From positions 21,397 through 85,396 of the forward strand of contig NZ_JAAEJX010000006.1 in NCBI RefSeq assembly GCF_036858155.1: DNA of 64,000 bases, given 5' to 3'. Under the pieces are notes generated by a model, which saw nothing but the letters and a program-made list of their open reading frames with translations, did no database searches and was not told where the DNA came from. The stretch is from Liberibacter brunswickensis. Its GTDB lineage: Bacteria; Pseudomonadota; Alphaproteobacteria; Rhizobiales; Rhizobiaceae. Below are positions 17,664-26,661 of this stretch, piece by piece (within the stretch, counting starts at the first letter, position 1; each line of letters begins with the position of its first letter). Made by a program: the position numbers and the translations under genes.

Positions 17664-19226
17664 ATGCAGATTATGAAGAATTTTTTTACGGTATGTACTT
17701 TAACATTAGGAAGCCGCTTTCTTGGCTTTATACGTGAAACTCTCATAGCAGCAACCCTTGGCATAGGAAAAGTATCGGATGTTTTTTACATAGCATTTTA
17801 TCTCCCTTTCATTTTTCGCAGGCTAGCTGCTGAAGGTGTATTTCACAATTCTTTTATCCCACTATTCACTCAAGAAAAAGAAAAAAACGGATCTAAAAGC
17901 GCACAGCAACTTTCTTCTGAAATTTTCAGTGTTCTAATTATTAGCCTATTATTACTAACTGTTATCGTAGAACTAATTATACCATTTCTTATCAGATTCT
18001 TATTAGCACCTGGATTCGCCTATCAATCAGATATGTATTTATTAACGGTACAATTATCTAGATTGATGTTTCCAAGCATAATTTTCATGTCACTAGCATC
18101 ATTAATAACGGGCATATTCTTTGCATTAAGGTGCTATTTTATTGGATCTATAAATCCAATAGTTCTCAATATAGGTCCAATTTTTGTGCTAACTTACGCA
18201 TTATGGTATAATCTTACCCCACAAAGAACTGCATATTTTTTATCTTGGGGAATATTCTTGACCACCATAGTTCAGTTATTTATTGCTTATTTTTATGCAA
18301 AAAAACATGGAATTAATCCATCAGTTCAATATCCTCGCCTAACACACAATGTTAAAAAATTTTTAAAGCTGACACTTCCTCTTATTGTAACAGGAGGTGT
18401 TATTCAAATAAACAATATGGTAGGCCGAGCTATAGCTTCTAGTAATATAGGAATGGTATCTGCACTACAATATGCAGAACGAGTATATCTAATGCCAGTA
18501 GGAGTTATTGGAGGAGCTATGATGCTTGCAATATTGCCAGAATTATCTCGATCTATGAAATTGGAAAACAAAAAAAAGAGTTGTGAACTTCAAAATCAGG
18601 CTATTGAATTTGTATCTTTTTTGACTATACCTTCTGCTGTTATCTTATTCATCTTCTCAAAAGAAATCATCACAATACTATATGAACGAGGGGCATTTTC
18701 TTCTCAAAATACACTTCTTGTATCCTCATTTTTATCTATTTATAGCATAGGAATTCCAGGTTTTATAATTGCTAAAAATCTTCAAACATCATTTTACGCT
18801 CAAAATGATATGAAAAGTCCTATGAAGATCTCTTTAATATCGGTTTTTATAAATTTTATAATATCTATAACATCATTTCCATTTATAGGAGGATATGGTA
18901 TTGCTTGTGCAGAAGTATTCTCAGGATGGGTAAATACAATTTATCTAGCGATGACTCTATGGAAGCGTAAGCAAATAAATTTTTATCCTAAAACCATCTA
19001 TAGAATTTTATCAATTTTAATATCATCTGGATTAATGGGGATTTTTATCACATTATCCAAACCACACTTATATAATAAATTAGCTGCAAAACAAACTTTT
19101 TTTGATCAATTTATAAATCTTTCTATGCTACTATCGGGTTCATTATTATTCTATTTATGTTCAATTTTTCTACTTATTGGAAAAGATTTTTTATATTTAT
19201 TAATAAAGATTGTAAAAAATAAGTAG
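17664..19226 (+). CDS. murJ: Lipid II flippase MurJ (MviN)
   Basis: MurJ moves the peptidoglycan precursor lipid II across the inner membrane. The 520-residue protein is hydrophobic throughout, with about 14 membrane segments. It has the MviN N-terminus (TLGSRFLGFIRETLIAATLG), then DVFYIAFYLPFIFRRLAAEGVFHNSFIPLF with the conserved Arg residues, and ALQYAERVYLMPVGVIGGAMMLAILPELSR in the middle. The start may be the ATG at 17664 or the one at 17673; spacing does not settle it. It precedes trpS on the same strand. Confidence 0.95.
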   Translation: MQIMKNFFTVCTLTLGSRFLGFIRETLIAATLGIGKVSDVFYIAFYLPFIFRRLAAEGVFHNSFIPLFTQEKEKNGSKSAQQLSSEIFSVLIISLLLLTVIVELIIPFLIRFLLAPGFAYQSDMYLLTVQLSRLMFPSIIFMSLASLITGIFFALRCYFIGSINPIVLNIGPIFVLTYALWYNLTPQRTAYFLSWGIFLTTIVQLFIAYFYAKKHGINPSVQYPRLTHNVKKFLKLTLPLIVTGGVIQINNMVGRAIASSNIGMVSALQYAERVYLMPVGVIGGAMMLAILPELSRSMKLENKKKSCELQNQAIEFVSFLTIPSAVILFIFSKEIITILYERGAFSSQNTLLVSSFLSIYSIGIPGFIIAKNLQTSFYAQNDMKSPMKISLISVFINFIISITSFPFIGGYGIACAEVFSGWVNTIYLAMTLWKRKQINFYPKTIYRILSILISSGLMGIFITLSKPHLYNKLAAKQTFFDQFINLSMLLSGSLLFYLCSIFLLIGKDFLYLLIKIVKNK

Positions 19227-19289
19227 AACAAAGAATATTAATGTGATATTCAATTGACAATTAAAAATAACCCTATTTTTGGATATACT

Positions 19290-20354
19290 ATGGGAAAGTC
19301 TGAAAATCTTTTTGTATCAGGAATTCAACCAACTGGAGGATTACATCTTGGAAATTACTTAGGTATGACCAAAAAAGTTGTTAGCAGACAACAGATTTTC
19401 GATTGTACTGGAATATATTTCATTGCAGACCTACACGCGATTACCAATAAAGTAGTTCAAGAAAACTTGCAATATCAATCACGTTTGGTTGCAGCTTCAT
19501 TACTGGCAGCAGGGATTGATCCTCCACGCAACATTATATTCAAACAGTCTGCTGTTTCTGAACATAGTGAATTAGCTTGGATTTTTAGTTGTATTGCAAG
19601 AATGGGCTGGATGAATAATATGATTCAATTCAAAGAAAAAAGTAGAGGGAATGGCAAAACAACTTCACTTGGATTATATGCTTATCCTGTTTTGATGGCA
19701 GCAGATATACTATTATATCGAGCTACTCATGTTCCTGTAGGAGAAGATCAAAGACAACATCTTGAATTAACTCGCCTTATAGCACAAAGGTTTAACGCCG
19801 AATTTAAACATAAAATAGACGAGATTTCTCAAAAATATGCTAAAGAAGAACAATTTAGCAAAGGATTTTTCCCTATAATTGAAGCTATAATAGACAAATC
19901 AGCATCTCGTATCAAATCTTTAAAAGATGCATCTAAAAAGATGTCTAAATCAGATTCTTCTGATTATTCACGTATTAACTTACTAGATAATGCAGATATA
20001 ATTACAAAAAAGATCAAAAAAGCTAAAACAGATGGCGATGTATTACCTTATGAATTTTATGAACTTGAAAATAGACTTGAAGCAAAAAATCTTGTAGAAA
20101 TTTTCGCAACAATACGAAATATGAAAAAAGAAGAAGTACTAAAACAATTTGCAGGACAGTATTTTTCTAAATTTAAACTGGCATTAACTGATGCTATAAT
20201 AGAGGAAATTACACCTATATCTAAAAAAATTTACCATCTATTAGAAGATAGAAATTATCTTGATAATATTTTAATTGAAGGAGCAAATCTCGCTCGTTTT
20301 CGTGCTAAAGAAACGATGAAATATGTTCATGAGATAGTTGGATTATCTCATTAA
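19290..20354 (+). CDS. trpS: Tryptophanyl-tRNA synthetase
   Basis: TrpRS charges tRNA-Trp using ATP. The 354-residue class I enzyme shows the HIGH-like motif H19-L-G-N22 in GIQPTGGLHLGNYLG, the KMSKS motif at 217-221, and the conserved AYPVLMAADILLYRATHVPVGEDQ block. The ATG at 19290 is chosen over an upstream TTG at 19254: it has TTGGAT ahead of it and gives the standard N-terminus. The enzyme is retained although no tryptophan biosynthesis genes occur in this window where relatives carry trpFBA. Confidence 0.96.
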   Translation: MGKSENLFVSGIQPTGGLHLGNYLGMTKKVVSRQQIFDCTGIYFIADLHAITNKVVQENLQYQSRLVAASLLAAGIDPPRNIIFKQSAVSEHSELAWIFSCIARMGWMNNMIQFKEKSRGNGKTTSLGLYAYPVLMAADILLYRATHVPVGEDQRQHLELTRLIAQRFNAEFKHKIDEISQKYAKEEQFSKGFFPIIEAIIDKSASRIKSLKDASKKMSKSDSSDYSRINLLDNADIITKKIKKAKTDGDVLPYEFYELENRLEAKNLVEIFATIRNMKKEEVLKQFAGQYFSKFKLALTDAIIEEITPISKKIYHLLEDRNYLDNILIEGANLARFRAKETMKYVHEIVGLSH

Positions 20355-20570
20355 AAAAGTATTATATGAAGAAATTTTCAATATATTTATATAAATTAGT
20401 ATATAAATAAGAACTGCATTAATTAAAAATCCTTATATAAAAATCTTTACAAGAGATATAATAATATGGAATTATTCCTTGCTTTTTTTAATAGTATGAT
20501 TAACGCTTAATTATCTTGTCTTTTAAATAAAATGTTTTTTAGCATTTCCTATATACAATGAGTTTAAATA

Positions 20571-21521
20571 TTGGCTGTCTATACCCATCCTTCTCAAAAA
20601 GAAATCGATTTTTTCATACAAGAATACAAAATAGGACAACTAGTTTCAATTGAGCCTATTATTAATGGTATAGATAATTCTAATTTTGTCCTTAAAACTT
20701 CTAATGGAACATTCATTCTTACTATTTATGAAAAACGTATCAATAAAAAAGATATACCTTTTTTTATTGAATTATTACGCTATATTTATTGCAATAAATT
20801 ACCTTGCCCTCTACCTATCTCTAGAAATGATGGAGAAATTTATGGATTTATCTCTAATAAACCAGCTGCTATCTTCTCTTTTATTAAAGGCAGATCATTA
20901 AGTAATACATCTGTAACGCATTGTGAAGAAGTCGGCAGTATTCTTGCTTCCATGCATCAAAAAACAAAAGGTTTCCATCTTTATAGAAAAAATAATTTAT
21001 CACTACCTGATCTAAAAAATTTATGGCTAATATGCAGTGATAAGATAAATGAAAATTTAAAAAAGGAAATAGATAATGAATTATGTTTTCTAGAGGAATC
21101 ATGGCCTAAAAATTTGCCCACTGGTATTATTCATGCGGATCTATTTCCAGATAACGTACTATTTTATAACAATAAAATTATAGGATTAATTGATTTCTAC
21201 TTTTCTTGCTATGACTTTTTTATGTATGATCTCTCTATTTGTATCAATGCTTGGTGCTTTAATGAAAATGATACTTATAACAAATCTAAAGGATTTTCTA
21301 TTGTAAATGGATACAATAAAGTAAATAGTATTTCAGAAAATGAACTGCAATCACTTCCTATTCTATTACGTGGATCAGCATTACGTTTCTTTTTGACTCG
21401 TCTATATGATAGCCAAAACATACCATTTAATTCTATTGCAATTACAAAAGATCCTATGGAATATATTCGTAAAATAAGATTTCACAAAAAAACATCATGT
21501 GTATCACAATATGGATTTTAA
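20571..21521 (+). CDS. thrB: Homoserine kinase (phosphotransferase-fold type)
   Basis: This is the rhizobial type of homoserine kinase, built on the aminoglycoside-phosphotransferase fold, which makes O-phosphohomoserine for threonine synthesis. The 316-residue product opens with AVYTHPSQKEIDFF and has the nucleotide-loop region NGIDNSNFVLKTSNGTFILTIYEKR, the catalytic-loop motif GIIHADLFPDNVLF and the metal-binding IGLIDFY. No ATG is available at the conserved N-terminus, so TTG at 20571 is the start. The gene overlaps rnhA by 11 bases, which implies co-translation. Confidence 0.92.
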   Translation: MAVYTHPSQKEIDFFIQEYKIGQLVSIEPIINGIDNSNFVLKTSNGTFILTIYEKRINKKDIPFFIELLRYIYCNKLPCPLPISRNDGEIYGFISNKPAAIFSFIKGRSLSNTSVTHCEEVGSILASMHQKTKGFHLYRKNNLSLPDLKNLWLICSDKINENLKKEIDNELCFLEESWPKNLPTGIIHADLFPDNVLFYNNKIIGLIDFYFSCYDFFMYDLSICINAWCFNENDTYNKSKGFSIVNGYNKVNSISENELQSLPILLRGSALRFFLTRLYDSQNIPFNSIAITKDPMEYIRKIRFHKKTSCVSQYGF

Positions 21522-21969
21522 AAACTTAAAAGAAATTATAGCATATACTGACGGTGCTTGCTCCGGGAATCCAGGGCCTGGAGGATGGGGAGTATTATTA
21601 CAATATCAAGAGAAAGAAAAAATCATTTCAGGAGGAGAAAAAGAAACAACAAATAATAGAATGGAATTAACAGCTGTAATTAAAGCACTTACTGCCCTTA
21701 AATATCCATGTAAAGTTACTTTGTATACAGATAGTTCTTATGTCCACAAAGGATTTTCACAATGGATATGCAAATGGGAAAAAAATGATTGGAAAACTGC
21801 TGAAAAAAAACCTGTGAAAAATGTAGATCTATGGATGAAGTTTATAGACGCGTCCAAAAAACATAAAGTTAATTTGTATTGGATAAAAGGTCATGCAAGG
21901 AATCAAGAAAATAATAAAGTTGATCAAATAGCAAGAGCTGCTGCTATTTCATTTAAAAACAAGATATAA
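21511..21969 (+). CDS. rnhA: Ribonuclease HI
   Basis: RNase HI degrades the RNA strand of RNA-DNA hybrids, removing R-loops and replication primers. The 152-residue protein has all four acidic residues: D14 in YTDGACSGNPGPGG, E52 in NNRMEL, D74 in YTDSS and D138 in KVDQIA. H128 is in WIKGHA. The ATG at 21511 lies inside the end of thrB; a GTG at 21499 is the alternative. Complete enzyme of standard length. Confidence 0.95.
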   Translation: MDFKNLKEIIAYTDGACSGNPGPGGWGVLLQYQEKEKIISGGEKETTNNRMELTAVIKALTALKYPCKVTLYTDSSYVHKGFSQWICKWEKNDWKTAEKKPVKNVDLWMKFIDASKKHKVNLYWIKGHARNQENNKVDQIARAAAISFKNKI

Positions 21970-22423
21970 TTTTCTCATTAAAAACAAATAGTAATAGAAC
22001 TGTTATCTATCTCTAGTAATCAACTTAACTGTATCTAATTGTTTTATACAATTCTAAAAGTCATTCAGATAAAAGATGATAAAGACCGCATGAATATAAA
22101 TTCTATTATATATTTCTAATATTTTAAACAATAACTATTGTATAAGGAAAATATCATTAAAATCTACTAGAAATATTTATAAATAAATACCCTATTATTA
22201 CAATGATTTATATTAAATTTTTATCAATAGAATATATCATAATTATCGAATATTTATTTTACATATTAATATTTTTTGCTAAACATATAACGAAAAAATT
22301 CGTACAAAAGAACAATACGTTTATATAAAAATAATGCTCTGAAATAGATTTTTTTATAAAAAAACAAATCACAAATATGTTTTTAAATGGTATTTTAAAA
22401 ACATTAAACAAAAATATTTTTTT
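21970..22423. other. AT-rich spacer between convergent rnhA and ftsK
   Basis: About 450 bases between two gene ends. No supported ORF, tRNA or GC-containing hairpin was found; the sequence is mostly A and T with short dyads. Both transcripts presumably end here, but no intrinsic terminator can be named. Confidence 0.45.
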
Positions 22424-24853
22424 CTAACATTCCTCCATATATGATAATAAAATTTCTCGTTTACCAGTACTACTAGCAGGACCTATAACGCCTTTTTCTT
22501 CCATGCTTTCTATAATAGACGCAGCACGATTATATCCAATTCCCAATCGACGCTGTATGTAAGATATAGAAGCCTTATTATCCCGCAAGACAATATCTAC
22601 AGCTTGTTTATATAAATCATCAGTGCAAGAAGAATTTTCCGACATTCCTATTCCCTGCTTCAATACCATTGTCTCTTTTATATCAATATAATTAGCTTCT
22701 CCCTGTTTTTTCAGATGCGAAACGACCCTTTCAACTTCAATATCCGAGACAAAAGGCCCATGTATCCTTTGAACACGCCCTCCTCCTGTCATATAAAGCA
22801 TATCTCCTTGACCTAAAAGCTGTTCTGCTCCTTGTTCTCCTAAAATAGTACGACTATCAATTTTTGAAGATACTTGAAAAGAAATTCTAGTAGGGAAGTT
22901 AGCCTTAATTGTACCAGTAATAACATCTACCGAAGGTCTTTGTGTTGCCATAATGACATGAATACCTGATGCGCGAGCCATCTGTGCTAAACGTTGTACA
23001 GCACATTCTATATCTTTCCTAGCCACCATCATTAGATCAGCCATTTCATCTATGACAACTACAATATATGGCATATGCTGCAAATCAAAATATTCTGTTT
23101 CATAAATAGCTTCACCTGTTTTTCGATCAAAACCAGTCTGCACTGTACGATTAAAGTCTTTCCCTGCATTACGATATCGTGCAATCTTAAGATTAAATCC
23201 ATCAATATTTCGAACGCCTATTTTAGACATTTTTTGATATCTTTCTTCCATTTCACAAACCAACCATTTAAGCGTAGTGACAGCTTTTTTAGGATCAGTA
23301 ACAACTGGAGTAAGAAGGTTAGGTATTCCATCATAAACAGAAAGTTCTAACATCTTGGGATCAATCATAATTAAACGACACTGATCCGGAGTCATACGAT
23401 AAAGCAAAGATAAAATCATAGTATTTATAGCTACAGATTTTCCTGATCCAGTAGTTCCAGCTATTAAAAGATGTGGCATTTTAGCAAGATCAGCTACGAC
23501 AGGTTTCCCTTCTATGCTTTTTCCAAGGTTTATCGCCAAATCACATTTATTTGTTTCAAAAACATTCGAAACAATCAAATCACTTAGTATAACAGTTTCA
23601 CGCGTATCATTTGGCAATTCTATTCCTATAGCATTACGTCCTGGTATAACTGCAACACGTGCTGAGATAGCACTCATAGATCTGGCAATATCATCAGAAA
23701 GACCAATAATACGAGATGATTTTATTCCTGGAGCAGGTTCTAATTCATAGAGTGTAACAACAGGACCAGGACGAATATTAACAATCTCTCCCTGAATACC
23801 AAAATCACTTAACACACTTTTTAATATACATGCATTATCTTGCATAAGCTCTGTAGAAAAATTCGTTTTATTTTTACATGACTGAGATGTAAAAAGAATT
23901 TTTGTAGAAGGAAGATCAAAGTTCCCAGAACCATAATTCGTCATATTTAATTCAGGAATATTTCTAACTACATCAGTATCTAACTTCTGATCTTCTTGAA
24001 TCCTTATTTTTGATTCAGAATCCATAACTTTAGAAAAACCCAAATCCAAAGTAGGTTCAATTTTTTCAAAATTATCACTCATAGATATACTAGAATTCCT
24101 TGAATATTTTTTAATCAAAAAAGATAAAAAACCAAATCTAAAAAAAACACTAATCCAATAATTTAACCTATTCCAAGTATGTTTTAAAATGCTTGGATTA
24201 ATAACATCTGTTTGATTTTCATTTTGTTGATCAAAATTAATTGAATAATCTGAATTATTATGACGATCATTGGGTTTACTATTCAGTATAGTCCCAGAAG
24301 AAAAAAATAAAAGCAATATCATAGCCAAAAATAATACAAGTTGAAACAAAAGAAATCCTAATTCCCTCGGGTACCCTTCGAAAAAAAGAGCAGGTAGCCT
24401 TATGATTATATCACCAATTATACCACCAAAACCATTTTGAATAGGCCATGAATTAGATATAGGCAACGAGGAAAAAAAAGTTGCCGAAACCAAAAAGTTT
24501 ATTAACCATGCAGTAAACCTTTGCGAAAAAAGATAAATCTTTTTATCAAATAATAACGAAAAAGCCCATACCGTAGGAGGAGGCAAACAAAATACGATAG
24601 CAATACCAAAGCACTGCATCACAATGTCAGAAAAAATAGAACCACCATATCCTAAAAAATTTTTAGGTAAACGAAGAGTAATATATGAAAAGCTAGGATC
24701 ATATACATCCCAAGTAGCTAAAGATAAAATGATGGAAAATAATAAACAAAGTAATATCAGCCCAGCAAAGATTTTTATTTTCTTTTTGCACCAATCTGAC
24801 AACAAAAACTTCTTATTTTTATCTTCTATAATAAAAGATAGATTTTCAGACAT
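22424..24853 (-). CDS. ftsK: DNA translocase FtsK
   Basis: FtsK couples chromosome dimer resolution and terminus segregation to cell division. The 809-residue protein has four to five membrane helices in the first 190 residues, then a linker that is short and acidic compared with E. coli FtsK. The motor domain has Walker A GTTGSGKS at 466-473 and Walker B YIVVVIDEMADLM. The C-terminal winged-helix gamma domain that reads KOPS sites is DDLYKQAVDIVLRDNKASISYIQRRL and onwards. It is transcribed away from the trcR gene. Complete. Confidence 0.96.
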   Translation of the reverse strand: MSENLSFIIEDKNKKFLLSDWCKKKIKIFAGLILLCLLFSIILSLATWDVYDPSFSYITLRLPKNFLGYGGSIFSDIVMQCFGIAIVFCLPPPTVWAFSLLFDKKIYLFSQRFTAWLINFLVSATFFSSLPISNSWPIQNGFGGIIGDIIIRLPALFFEGYPRELGFLLFQLVLFLAMILLLFFSSGTILNSKPNDRHNNSDYSINFDQQNENQTDVINPSILKHTWNRLNYWISVFFRFGFLSFLIKKYSRNSSISMSDNFEKIEPTLDLGFSKVMDSESKIRIQEDQKLDTDVVRNIPELNMTNYGSGNFDLPSTKILFTSQSCKNKTNFSTELMQDNACILKSVLSDFGIQGEIVNIRPGPVVTLYELEPAPGIKSSRIIGLSDDIARSMSAISARVAVIPGRNAIGIELPNDTRETVILSDLIVSNVFETNKCDLAINLGKSIEGKPVVADLAKMPHLLIAGTTGSGKSVAINTMILSLLYRMTPDQCRLIMIDPKMLELSVYDGIPNLLTPVVTDPKKAVTTLKWLVCEMEERYQKMSKIGVRNIDGFNLKIARYRNAGKDFNRTVQTGFDRKTGEAIYETEYFDLQHMPYIVVVIDEMADLMMVARKDIECAVQRLAQMARASGIHVIMATQRPSVDVITGTIKANFPTRISFQVSSKIDSRTILGEQGAEQLLGQGDMLYMTGGGRVQRIHGPFVSDIEVERVVSHLKKQGEANYIDIKETMVLKQGIGMSENSSCTDDLYKQAVDIVLRDNKASISYIQRRLGIGYNRAASIIESMEEKGVIGPASSTGKREILLSYMEEC

Positions 24854-25193
24854 TTACGATAAAACCATATTTCAAATTGTAAAAATATATTAGCTATAGA
24901 AAACTATTACACGTTTTGTTTAAAACGCTAGTCTATATATTAGTCATATATTAAAGTTAAAAATTAGTTCATCTTTTGTATAAAATCAGTTAAATATAAC
25001 CTGAATAATGATGATGTCATAATCAACCTTTATTTAAATACTGAAAAATATATCTTATTATTTCTACATCATTTGAAAAGAGAAATATAAAATGATATTG
25101 CCATTTTTATTTTTTCCCTGTTATGATATATGAAAATTGGATTTGATTTTGTAAAAAAAACAAGCATTACTTGCGTGATTAAGGATATACAAT
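24854..25193. promoter_or_regulatory. Divergent promoter region of ftsK and trcR with a dyad
   Basis: This 340-base spacer separates two divergent genes, so both promoters should lie here. The clearest element is an inverted repeat at 24912-24927, CGTTTT-GTTT-AAAACG, about 60 bases ahead of ftsK, which could be an operator. A ribosome binding site AAGGA precedes the trcR ATG. No further gene is seen. Confidence 0.4.
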
Positions 25194-25772
25194 ATGTGTC
25201 AAAGACCTTTAATGCCCAAAGCTAGCGCTGTATGGCTTATAGAAAACACATCTCTTTCTTTCGATCAAATAGCGGAATTTTGTGGTTTGCATCTTTTAGA
25301 AGTATTAGCTATTGCTGATGGAGAGTCTTTACAAGGGATAAAAGGTTTAAACCTAATCTCTTCTGGACAATTGTCTCCCGAAGAAATAAGTAAAGGAGAA
25401 AAGGATAAAAATTACAAATTAAAAATATCTAAACCACCACAATCTTACACAATTGAAACTACTAAAAAAAAGAAACGATATACTCCTGTATCGAAACGTC
25501 AAGATCGACCTAATGCAATACTGTGGTTGATTAGAAATTATCCTAAACTTAAAGATTCGCAAATTTCTCATTTGGTTAGTACTACTCGTGCAACTATAGA
25601 ACAAATCCGTAATAGAACGCATTGGAATACAGCAAATCTAGTGCCTATTGACCCTGTAACACTAGGTCTTTGTTCTCAAATTGATCTAGATTCAGAGATA
25701 AAAAAGAGTTTAAAAAATATAGAGGGAAAAAATGATAAAATAATCAGCGATATATCTAAATCTTCTTCCTAG
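25194..25772 (+). CDS. trcR: DUF1013 protein, TrcR-type cell-cycle regulator
   Basis: The 192-residue product belongs to the alphaproteobacterial DUF1013 family, annotated as cell-cycle transcriptional regulator TrcR. Two helix-turn-helix-like segments are visible: MPKASAVWLIENTSLSFDQIAEFCGLH at about 7-33, and NAILWLIRNYPKLKDSQISHLVSTTRATIEQIRNRTHWN at about 107-145. The linker between them is Lys-rich. AAGGA precedes the ATG. It faces away from ftsK, and the two cell-cycle genes share a promoter region. The family call is firm; the role in this organism is inferred. Confidence 0.85.
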   Translation: MCQRPLMPKASAVWLIENTSLSFDQIAEFCGLHLLEVLAIADGESLQGIKGLNLISSGQLSPEEISKGEKDKNYKLKISKPPQSYTIETTKKKKRYTPVSKRQDRPNAILWLIRNYPKLKDSQISHLVSTTRATIEQIRNRTHWNTANLVPIDPVTLGLCSQIDLDSEIKKSLKNIEGKNDKIISDISKSSS

Positions 25773-25868
25773 TAGAATACAAAATATTTAATTTCTTGAT
25801 ACTAATAAATTAATTTTAATCTAAAAAATTGTTTTCTCATATAAATATTATTCTGTATTTAAACTATT

Positions 25869-26531
25869 TTAAGATGGACGTTTTCCGAAGATACCAGAAC
25901 CTATGCGAACGCTAGTTGCACCCAATGCAATGGCTAAAGCGTAGTCTTTTGTCATTCCCATGGATAAATTATTTATCTCACATTCTCTAGCAATTTTAGA
26001 TAACAAACGAAAATGAGGCTCAGGGTTAACCTTAGCAGGAGGAATACACATCAATCCTTCGACATTAAGACGATATTTTTGTCGACATAAAACCACGAAA
26101 TCTTTTGTTTCACTAGGCATTATACCAGACTTTTGTATCTCATGCCCAGTATTAACTTGAATATAAACAGGTAAAAAACGGTTTTGTTTTACCATTTCAA
26201 TAGACAATAAATTTGCTATCTTCTCTCTATCAACTGTTTCAATGACATCAAACAATGAGACAATATCAGATAATTTATTAGATTGCACAGAACCAATAAA
26301 TCTCAATTGTACTTTCCATTCTTTTCGCAAAGGAATCCATTTTTTTTTTGCTTCTTGTAACTTGTTTTCTGCAAAAATTAATTGTCCAAAAGACAAAGCA
26401 GATCTAATCTTTTGAATATCAACCATTTTTGAAACAGCAATCAAAGAAACACTTCCTTTTGGACGTCTTGAAATGAATTCATTATGTTCAATTCTTTGTT
26501 TAAAAATCTGTAATTTACTTTCTAAAGACAT
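25869..26531 (-). CDS. YggS/PLPBP family PLP-binding protein
   Basis: These alanine-racemase-fold proteins bind pyridoxal phosphate and keep PLP and amino-acid pools in balance; no catalytic activity is established. The 220-residue product has the PLP lysine K35 in LIAVSK, the FAENKLQEAKKKW segment, the HFIGS-like RFIGSVQSNK, the QVNTGHEIQKSG block and the C-terminal phosphate-binding GATSVRIGSGIFG. The ATG at 26531 gives the family length; 15 in-frame codons upstream are unsupported. It stands alone, facing away from leuS. Confidence 0.92.
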   Translation of the reverse strand: MSLESKLQIFKQRIEHNEFISRRPKGSVSLIAVSKMVDIQKIRSALSFGQLIFAENKLQEAKKKWIPLRKEWKVQLRFIGSVQSNKLSDIVSLFDVIETVDREKIANLLSIEMVKQNRFLPVYIQVNTGHEIQKSGIMPSETKDFVVLCRQKYRLNVEGLMCIPPAKVNPEPHFRLLSKIARECEINNLSMGMTKDYALAIALGATSVRIGSGIFGKRPS

Positions 26532-26661
26532 AACTATACTATAATATTTCAATTGACATAATGCAATATAATCCACTAGGGTATATAATTTAGTTGATTT
26601 TTAAATTAATCCTCGCTTTTACTAGCTAGATAGTAGTATTTTTTTCTTTGCAGGCATTAAG

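Noticed and set aside
20468..20489. GGAATTATTCC followed by a T run downstream of trpS
   Set aside because: The stem would be only four pairs with a three-base loop; too weak to call an intrinsic terminator.
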